Source of the DNA: Paraburkholderia sp. SOS3 | GTDB lineage: Bacteria; Pseudomonadota; Gammaproteobacteria; Burkholderiales; Burkholderiaceae | NCBI RefSeq assembly: GCF_001922345.1 | Contig: NZ_CP018811.1 | Location: forward strand, 1,302,001-1,366,000 | Reading direction: 5' to 3' | DNA: 64,000 nucleotides | Part shown: positions 58,293 through 64,000 of the stretch, piece after piece | How the letters are laid out: every line of letters starts with the position of its first letter | Numbering within the stretch: the stretch's first letter is position 1 | The notes under the pieces: model-generated | Told to the model about the DNA's origin: nothing | Database searches by the model: none | The model's input: only the letters and a program-made list of their open reading frames with translations | Translations under genes and position numbers: made by a program

Positions 58293-59441
58293 TCACGCAT
58301 GCAGAATCAGCTTTTGCACGCGCCAGTTCAAAAGCTCGCCGACCCAAAGCACGTTTTCGGACGGACACGCCATCTCGTGTATCCAGCCGAACTGCTTGAG
58401 CTGCTTGCCCGATTCGCCAAGCACGCCGAGCAGTTGACCATCGAGCGTCAACTTGTAAATGCGGCCCGGCCACGCATCCGCGCTATAGAGCACCTGGTGC
58501 GGCCCCGGCGAGATGCAGATGGCCCATGGCGAACCCGGCGCGAAGGTGCCGGCCGCGACTTCCGCTTCGCTCGGAATATTGCCGATCGCGGGACGCGCGC
58601 CCGAAGGCACGGGCACATCGATCGTGAACTGGCGCAGAAAGTTGCCATCGGTGTCAAACACCTGAATGCGCCGGTTGCTGCGGTCCGCCACGTAGACGTG
58701 GTCGTTCCGATCGACCGCGATACTGTGCGGTGTATGAAACTGTCCCGGCCCCGTGCCGCGATCGCCCCATGATTTGAGCCAGTTGCCGTTGCTATCGACC
58801 TTGGCGACACGCGAGTTGATATAGCCGTCGCTGATGTATGTGTTGCCGGCCGAGTCCCATGCGACATCGGTCACCTGGCGAAAGCGCCCCGGTTCCGCAG
58901 GCAGAGGCGGATTCGGATGCTTGAGCGGCGCGGTCTCTTCATCGGAGGCTTCCTGCTTGCGGCCGAACACCATCGCGACGCGCCCTTCGGGCGTGAACTT
59001 GATGATCATGTCCGAGCCCTTGTCGGTCACCCAGATGTTGTCGTGCCGATCGATCTTGACCGTATGCGCAAACGACCACGCATAGAGGTTGTGGCCGATC
59101 TCGCGAACGAACTTGCCGTTCGGCGCGAATTCGAGCAACTGTGCGGCTGCGGCGCCATAGGCAGGGCCGGTGGAATTGCCGCGCGACAGCACGAATATGT
59201 GACCGCGCGAGTTGACGGCCACGCCCGAGCATTCGCCGAAGTAGATATCGTTCGGCAGCGTGACCGGATTGGGGACCGACTCGTACGAAATCGAAGGAAC
59301 GGTCTGCGCGCTCGCAAGTCCCGGCGCGGCGGCGAGCGCGGCGGCGGCGGCGAGGAATTGCCGACGCGTGACAGGCGAACCGGGGCCGCGTTGAGAAGGA
59401 TCGGTACAACACGGGCAGAACAGCGTGTGCTGCGCTCTCAT
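58293..59441 (-). CDS. Exported NHL-repeat protein (PAL-like beta-propeller)
   Basis: From the ATG at 59439-59441 (GAGGGGACG upstream) 382 residues: a Tat signal (TRRQFLAAAAALAAAPGLASA) and about six NHL-type repeats such as YAWSFAHTVKIDRHDNIWVTDKG and FHTPHSIAVDRNDHVYVADRSNRRIQVFD. The pattern resembles peptidylglycine alpha-hydroxyglycine lyase and other NHL propellers. Function in bacteria is unproven. Its short N-terminus has CPCC, possibly metal-binding. It faces the sugar porter gene's tail. Confidence 0.88.
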   Translation of the reverse strand: MRAQHTLFCPCCTDPSQRGPGSPVTRRQFLAAAAALAAAPGLASAQTVPSISYESVPNPVTLPNDIYFGECSGVAVNSRGHIFVLSRGNSTGPAYGAAAAQLLEFAPNGKFVREIGHNLYAWSFAHTVKIDRHDNIWVTDKGSDMIIKFTPEGRVAMVFGRKQEASDEETAPLKHPNPPLPAEPGRFRQVTDVAWDSAGNTYISDGYINSRVAKVDSNGNWLKSWGDRGTGPGQFHTPHSIAVDRNDHVYVADRSNRRIQVFDTDGNFLRQFTIDVPVPSGARPAIGNIPSEAEVAAGTFAPGSPWAICISPGPHQVLYSADAWPGRIYKLTLDGQLLGVLGESGKQLKQFGWIHEMACPSENVLWVGELLNWRVQKLILHA

Positions 59442-59604
59442 CGAACGTCCCCTCGTCAATGGATGACCGCGACGATGGTTGCAACTTTCGTCGTACAGGT
59501 CAATCCTGTGTAACGAGAGATCGAGCGTATTTCCGGTTCGAGCGCCGCGCGAGCAGCGTGTGTTCACGCGTCGCGCATACGCACACGCATCGAACCCAGG
59601 CCGT

Positions 59605-61026
59605 TCAATCGACCTTTCCCAGATCGCGCAGCCGCTTGCCCGCCAGCAGATTCCGGCCAATGCGCTCGAGCGATACGCCGCGCGTCTCGGGCACATACAG
59701 GAACACGGCCACGCCGAACGCGACGTTCAGAATCGCATAGAGCAGGAACGTGTTCGATTCGCCAAGCGACGCGAGCAAACTGAGGAAGGTTGCGGCCACC
59801 ACCATATTCGCGGCCCAGTTCACGAACGTCGACACGGCAATCCCGAAGTCGCGTCCTTGCTGCGGCTGGATTTCCGAACACAGGATCCACACGAGCGGCC
59901 CCGCCGACATCGCGAAACCCGCGATAAACAGCAGCAGCGAAGCGACGGCGATAACCTGTGCGAGTGTGCTCGTAATGCCGGCATGCAGAAGCAGGCCGAG
60001 CACACCCATTCCCGCGGCCATTACCGCACATCCGGCGTAGAGGATCGGCTTGCGGCCCCAGCGGTCGACCAGCGCGATCGCCCCGAACGTGGCGATCACA
60101 TTGACGAGCCCGACGACGACCGTGGCCCACAACTGCTGTTCATGCGTCGCAAAACCGGCGAGACCGAAAATGCGCGGCGCGTAGTACATCACGACGTTGA
60201 TGCCCGTAAGCTGCTGGAAAATCTGCAGCACCGCGCCGAGCGCAACCGAACGGCGGAAATTCGAGTTTGCGCGCAGCAGGCCCCAGCCCTGTTTCGGCTG
60301 CGCGTTCTGTTCGGTTACCTCGCGAATTTCGGCTTCGACGTCGGCTGGCGCGTCGTAGAGACGCTGCAGCACCGCTTGTGCTTCGCGCATGCGGCCGCGT
60401 GCCAGCAACCAGCGCGGGCTATCGGGCAGCGCGATCACACCGAGCAGGAAAATCACGGCGGGAATGGCGATCACGCCCAGCATCCAGCGCCAGTCCGCCA
60501 CATACGAAAGGCCGATGTTCGACAGAAACGCCGCAAGAATGCCGGCTGTGATCATCAACTGATACGTCGAGATCATCGCGCCCCGGACTTGCCGCGGCGC
60601 GACTTCCGACAGGTACAGCGGCGCCGTGAACGACGCGACGCCGACCGCGAGGCCGAGCACCAGCCGCGCGGCGATCAGGTGCCCGGGGTTGCTCGCGAAG
60701 CCGGACCATAGCGAGCCGACCACGAACAGCAACGCGGCGAGCCCGAGCGCATAGCGGCGCCCGATATGCCATGCGAGCCAGCCGGCGCCGATCGCGCCGG
60801 TCGCGGCGCCGACCATCATCGAGCTGACGATCCATTCCTGCACGCGATCGTCGAGCATGAACTGCTTCGCGATAAAAGGCAGCGCGCCGGAGATGACGCC
60901 GATGTCGAGCCCGAACAACAGGCCGGCCAAGGCGGCCATCAGGCAGACGAAGACGCCATAGCGATTCGAACCCAATGAGGTAAGGACAGACGCTTTCGCG
61001 GCAGGAGGTTTGGCGATCGTGGTCAT
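59605..61026 (-). CDS. MFS sugar:H+ symporter (GalP/XylE/AraE type)
   Basis: The 473-residue protein starts at the ATG at 61024-61026 with CGGAG upstream. Twelve membrane helices and the sugar-porter signatures are seen: GLDIGVISGALPFI, GRRYALG, DSPRWLLARGR, ALVDRWGRKPIL and the VPETRG after helix 12. It couples proton flow to uptake of a hexose or pentose. The OprB porin gene lies 207 bp upstream on the same strand, so the two may work together in sugar entry. Confidence 0.94.
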   Translation of the reverse strand: MTTIAKPPAAKASVLTSLGSNRYGVFVCLMAALAGLLFGLDIGVISGALPFIAKQFMLDDRVQEWIVSSMMVGAATGAIGAGWLAWHIGRRYALGLAALLFVVGSLWSGFASNPGHLIAARLVLGLAVGVASFTAPLYLSEVAPRQVRGAMISTYQLMITAGILAAFLSNIGLSYVADWRWMLGVIAIPAVIFLLGVIALPDSPRWLLARGRMREAQAVLQRLYDAPADVEAEIREVTEQNAQPKQGWGLLRANSNFRRSVALGAVLQIFQQLTGINVVMYYAPRIFGLAGFATHEQQLWATVVVGLVNVIATFGAIALVDRWGRKPILYAGCAVMAAGMGVLGLLLHAGITSTLAQVIAVASLLLFIAGFAMSAGPLVWILCSEIQPQQGRDFGIAVSTFVNWAANMVVAATFLSLLASLGESNTFLLYAILNVAFGVAVFLYVPETRGVSLERIGRNLLAGKRLRDLGKVD

Positions 61027-61232
61027 GTAGACGGCTCCGGTTGAGCGCATGGTCGCGGGAGCGGCGTCATCGGTTGCGTCGCGGCATCGACTATTGTCGT
61101 TTCGCCGGTATATCCGGCCCCCACTGCACCATGATCGAACATCGCAATGAGCGCAGACTTAGCTCAAGTGTGCAAGTTTGGCGAAATTGCACGATCGCGC
61201 AAGTCGCGCACTAGCATCCGGACCTCGTCAGT

Positions 61233-62822
61233 TCAGAACGTCAACGTCGTCCGCACGCCGAGCACGAACTCGTTGCCGATACGCTCCGACGGATTGTCCG
61301 GATTCGGAATGCCGCCCGACGGCCGGAAAAAATATTGCGCGTCACCCTGCAATTGCCACCATGGCGCGATCTGATAATCGTACGTCGCCTCGATCACGGT
61401 TTCCGCGCTGCGCGACGGAAAACCGGGCGTGGTTTGTGCGGTAGCGCTCGCGAGATCGCGCGCATGCGAACCGATTTGCGCATAGCCTACCGCGATGCCG
61501 GCGACATCGTTATCGCGCCCCTCGAACGGCGCTTTGAGCGTGACGCCGGCATTCATGCCGAAACTGACCAGATTGCGGTCGCCGGGCGCGCCCATGAGCC
61601 GCGCGAACACACCGACCGAGCGCGGGCCGCCGTTGCTGTCGCGCCAGACCATCTGATCGGCGACTGCGTAGACGCTCCAGTTGCCGTGATGGCTTTGAGG
61701 TATGCCGCTGCTGTCCGCACTTGCGAGCGACACGCCGTTGCTCGCGATACTCTGATCGTCGAACGATTGCGTGTCGTACCAGAAGCCGAGCTTCCACGTG
61801 CCGGGCAAGCCTGCGGATGGCGCGTCGGCCGCAGCGGCGGAATTGCCGGAACTGGCGGGCGGCGCATTGAACGCGTACTGGATCTCGCCGATGATCAGCG
61901 CGCCGTCGCGCAGGCTGAAGTTCGTGCCGTGCGCGTTGAACTGCTGCGGGTCGCCCGCGCCGTTGCCGGCAGGATTGCTGCCGAATACGCCGGCCAGTAC
62001 GGTGACCTTGTCGCCCGGTGTCGCGCGCACGCGCACACCCGGCGATGCTAGCGGGTACGACGGGCCGCCGGCGGGCAAATCGACCGAGGGCAGCGCGGAC
62101 CAGCCGAACGTCGCATTCATGAACGTGCTTGCGTATTCGCTCGTCATGAATTCCTGGTCGACGCTTTGCTCGCCGAGCTTGATATCGACACGGCCGCCCG
62201 CGAGCGACTGCTGGTACCAGAGTTCCCAAAGACGCGTCGACGCATCGGCCTCGATGCCGCTCGCGAACTGCAAGGCTTGCAGATTGCGCGTGCTCAGATT
62301 CGTGCCGTGAATCTGCAGGCCGGACACGTTGAACGTGCCGCCCGGCAGGCCGAACGCCTTTTGCGTATCGAGGCCGACGCTGAATTCCGTGAGCCCGTCG
62401 TACGCGCCGCCGCGCGCTGTACCGCCCGACAGGTTGTTCAGATACTCGCTTGTTTCCTGCAGGCCGAGGGTCACGCCGAAACGGTCGAGCCAGGGGCGCA
62501 GGCCGCCGATATCGCCGAACAGGGTCGCGCGGTTCCAGAGATCCGCGGGTGCACTATCCGGCGCCGCGGTTTGTACCGACGGCTGTGCCGGCGCGTGCGG
62601 CGCGGGGCTCGCGTCGTCGGACTGCGCGATGGCCTGCACGCTGCAGAACGCGAACGGTACCGCGAAGCCGAACGCGCGACCGCTTTTCAGCAGCCAGGCG
62701 CACGGTTTGCGCTTCTTCAAGCGTATGAGCGGCAACGACGACGGTATCGCGCGAGCCGTCGCCGGCGCGAGAGCGGAGCGCATCGCATTCGCGTAGTGCA
62801 TCACAATCGGGCGAACGAACAT
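61233..62822 (-). CDS. oprB: OprB-type carbohydrate-selective porin
   Basis: The 529-residue protein, from the ATG at 62820-62822 (AGAGGTG upstream), has an N-terminal signal-like helix that is unusually long and basic (RLKKRKPCAWLLKSGRAFGFAVPFAF), a Pro/Ala-rich linker, then the OprB domain: LFGDIGGLRPWLDRFGVTLGLQETSEYLNN, SGLQIHGTNLS, LWELWYQQSL and the end FVLGVRTTLTF with terminal Phe. It forms an outer-membrane sugar channel. The sugar porter gene follows on the same strand. Confidence 0.93.
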   Translation of the reverse strand: MFVRPIVMHYANAMRSALAPATARAIPSSLPLIRLKKRKPCAWLLKSGRAFGFAVPFAFCSVQAIAQSDDASPAPHAPAQPSVQTAAPDSAPADLWNRATLFGDIGGLRPWLDRFGVTLGLQETSEYLNNLSGGTARGGAYDGLTEFSVGLDTQKAFGLPGGTFNVSGLQIHGTNLSTRNLQALQFASGIEADASTRLWELWYQQSLAGGRVDIKLGEQSVDQEFMTSEYASTFMNATFGWSALPSVDLPAGGPSYPLASPGVRVRATPGDKVTVLAGVFGSNPAGNGAGDPQQFNAHGTNFSLRDGALIIGEIQYAFNAPPASSGNSAAAADAPSAGLPGTWKLGFWYDTQSFDDQSIASNGVSLASADSSGIPQSHHGNWSVYAVADQMVWRDSNGGPRSVGVFARLMGAPGDRNLVSFGMNAGVTLKAPFEGRDNDVAGIAVGYAQIGSHARDLASATAQTTPGFPSRSAETVIEATYDYQIAPWWQLQGDAQYFFRPSGGIPNPDNPSERIGNEFVLGVRTTLTF

Positions 62823-63131
62823 AGACACCTCTGTCCAGCTTGTCCGGTGCGGACAGGCGACGTATCGGAACGCGGCCATTTCCGCGTGATGGGCATGCGC
62901 AACGGTCAGACAAGGTGAGCGCGCGGAACCACAGGCGGGCGGATTTTATTCACGGCCGCGCCAAAGCCGCAAGCAGAAATTTCATCACGGTGTTCGTTCA
63001 ATACCACGCGACCGCTTGCGATGAAAAGTGGGTCGCTATGCTTCGCCATCGACCCTTAGGGATCGATTCGCCTGGGTGCCGTAAGCTTTGAAGGCTTGAG
63101 TGGTTTATCGGACATCCGTTCGCGGTTAAGG

Positions 63132-63161
63132 TTGACTCGGCAATGTCCGCCTGATTAAAAT
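63132..63161 (+). promoter_or_regulatory. Sigma-70 promoter candidate
   Basis: TTGACT at 63132-63137 and TAAAAT at 63156-63161 (or TTAAAA at 63155) are 17-18 bases apart, close to consensus. The stretch 62823-63131 between the OprB start and this site shows nothing else I can name. The promoter reads into the structured leader that ends at the window's right edge. Confidence 0.6.
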
Positions 63162-63393
63162 CCGCGAGTCTTCACAAAAGGGGCCGTCATTGGACTCCAG
63201 CAGTAGTCGATCTTCGAACAGTTTCGCTGTCTGAACGACAGAGCGTCCGCCCCCCAGCAGTTCCCGGCCGCCGTTCTGCCTTCAGGCAGGCGGTGCGCGT
63301 CTTGCAATATCTCCCGTGCACCCGTTGAGTCTTTCTGGACGCATCGTTCATGCGCCCGGATGACCGTGATTGCGAATTCGCGTTCGCAGTGTT

Positions 63394-63482
63394 GCCCGTT
63401 CGTGGGCGCGCTTTTCTCGGGCGCCCGTTGGCGGGCTGAATATTTACGTCCGCTTTATGCGGACGCCGTTAGCATAAAGCGG
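63394..63482 (+). promoter_or_regulatory. Structured leader with mutually exclusive hairpins
   Basis: Three overlapping stems compete: GCCC 63394-63397 with GGGC 63404-63407; GGGCGC 63404-63409 with GCGCCC 63421-63426; and GCCC 63423-63426 with GGGC 63433-63436. A separate perfect 11-bp stem follows, CCGCTTTATGC 63450-63460 with GCATAAAGCGG 63472-63482. Overlapping alternatives are typical of riboswitches or attenuators. No known riboswitch class is recognised. Confidence 0.45.
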
Positions 63483-63530
63483 CGTCATGCACAGGCGTGT
63501 TGGCCCAATTTCATCGGTAAGGATGTCGAA

Positions 63531-63620
63531 ATGCCAGACAGTGACAGTTACCCCATACGTCGATTCCATCGATTTAGCCCATTCACATTGCGCTTGTGTC
63601 TGGCCGAAGCCATCCGGTAG
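63531..63620 (+). CDS. Short leader ORF (29 residues)
   Basis: An ATG at 63531 with AAGGA seven to ten bases before it opens a frame ending in TAG. It begins MPDSDSYPIRRFHRF and continues with a hydrophobic-basic stretch ending CLAEAIR. Short leader peptides with early prolines and arginines, such as MgtL of enterobacteria, control magnesium transporter genes; the resemblance here is slight and from memory. It lies directly after the 11-bp hairpin. Confidence 0.45.
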   Translation: MPDSDSYPIRRFHRFSPFTLRLCLAEAIR

Positions 63621-63706
63621 ACGTTCACCTTAGCGAAGCGAGGTGTGCGTTTCTCCGCTGGAGCGTGCTTCGGCATATTGCGTCCACAGGACGCCTGGAG
63701 AACCTC

Positions 63707-63847
63707 ATGAACTTCGCTCTTCTGTTGCCTCAATTGCCTGACATTCTCGCGTCGCACGACTCGTTCGATGCGATGCCCGCCGCGCGGCCGCGCGCGGTCC
63801 ATCGGCTCGTCGATTTCTGGCGGCGCCTGAGATCGGGCGGTCGCTGA
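63707..63847 (+). CDS. 46-residue unknown protein
   Basis: The ATG at 63707 has CTGGAG at good spacing. The product begins MNFALLLPQLPDILASHDSFDAM-like and ends in a basic LVDFWRRLRSGGR tail. It has a short hydrophobic start but no full membrane helix. It is the last frame with support before the window ends. It may be the first gene of an operon, or a second leader ORF, for a gene beyond 64000. Confidence 0.5.
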   Translation: MNFALLLPQLPDILASHDSFDAMPAARPRAVHRLVDFWRRLRSGGR

Positions 63848-64000
63848 CACGATCGCGTTCGTGTCCCGCGGGGCGCGACGCACATGCGGCGGTGCAGGTC
63901 TGATTCTTCAGGCCACCGTGCTGTCGCAAAAGCGGCGCTGCGTCCCGCTTCCGATGTGCGCTGAACCGCGCCGGGCGCGGTCAAACGTCGGGCGCATCTC

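Overview
This 64 kb window is high-GC DNA from the chromosome of a beta-proteobacterium, most likely Burkholderiaceae of the Paraburkholderia/Caballeronia type. The basis is the gene families present (Burkholderia-type general porin, short H-NS-like regulator, NodT/EmrAB pump, many LysR regulators) and the GC-rich codon use. It is typical accessory-rich chromosome: small metabolic and transport operons separated by regulators. I see no rRNA, tRNA, CRISPR array, insertion sequence, integrase or phage gene.

Layout. 1-5.7 kb: end of an unknown gene, an ECF sigma factor without an adjacent anti-sigma gene, a YaiI-family protein, a FAH-family hydrolase divergent from its likely LysR regulator, and two small unknown genes. 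5.8-11.2 kb: a histidine or formimidoylglutamate module with an IclR regulator, a polar amino-acid ABC transporter (binding protein, permease, ATPase), HutF and HutG. 11.2-15 kb: two tandem paralogous LysR genes and a zinc alcohol dehydrogenase. 15-23.5 kb: a leftward operon made of a 30-residue peptide gene, an ATP-grasp ligase and an SDR; opposite it lies an acyl-CoA-dehydrogenase-like flavoprotein, then a leftward EmrA-EmrB-NodT efflux operon. 23.7-26.9 kb: a diguanylate cyclase and two broken genes (a frameshifted membrane protein and an aldehyde dehydrogenase remnant), then a DOPA-dioxygenase-like protein.

27-36 kb: a DUF1007/NicO metal exporter pair behind a LacI-type palindrome, an exported epoxide hydrolase, an NmrA-like SDR, a PEBP protein, SolA-like oxidase, a Gfo/Idh/MocA dehydrogenase and two unknown proteins. 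36-39.7 kb: a Fur-box-controlled TonB-dependent receptor and a PepSY membrane protein (iron uptake). 40-48 kb: a large GH63-type glucosidase, a GNAT gene with an internal deletion, a SnoaL-like protein, NnrU, a BMP-type binding protein next to a histidine kinase, a tiny lipoprotein, an H-NS-like protein and a chalcone-isomerase-like protein. 49-63 kb: a porin, a MOSC-ferredoxin-reductase fusion with a DUF427 protein, a FrnE-like DsbA protein, a sugar ABC transporter with a half-size ATPase, a repeat-bearing unknown protein, an NHL protein, a sugar porter and an OprB porin. The right edge carries a promoter, overlapping alternative hairpins, a short leader ORF and a 46-residue ORF, probably the leader of a gene just outside the window.

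The best candidate for something undescribed is the 15.5-18 kb operon: a 30-residue peptide with a strong ribosome binding site whose stop overlaps the start of a TPR/ATP-grasp enzyme, followed by an SDR and facing a flavoprotein across a shared dyad. Its function is unknown.
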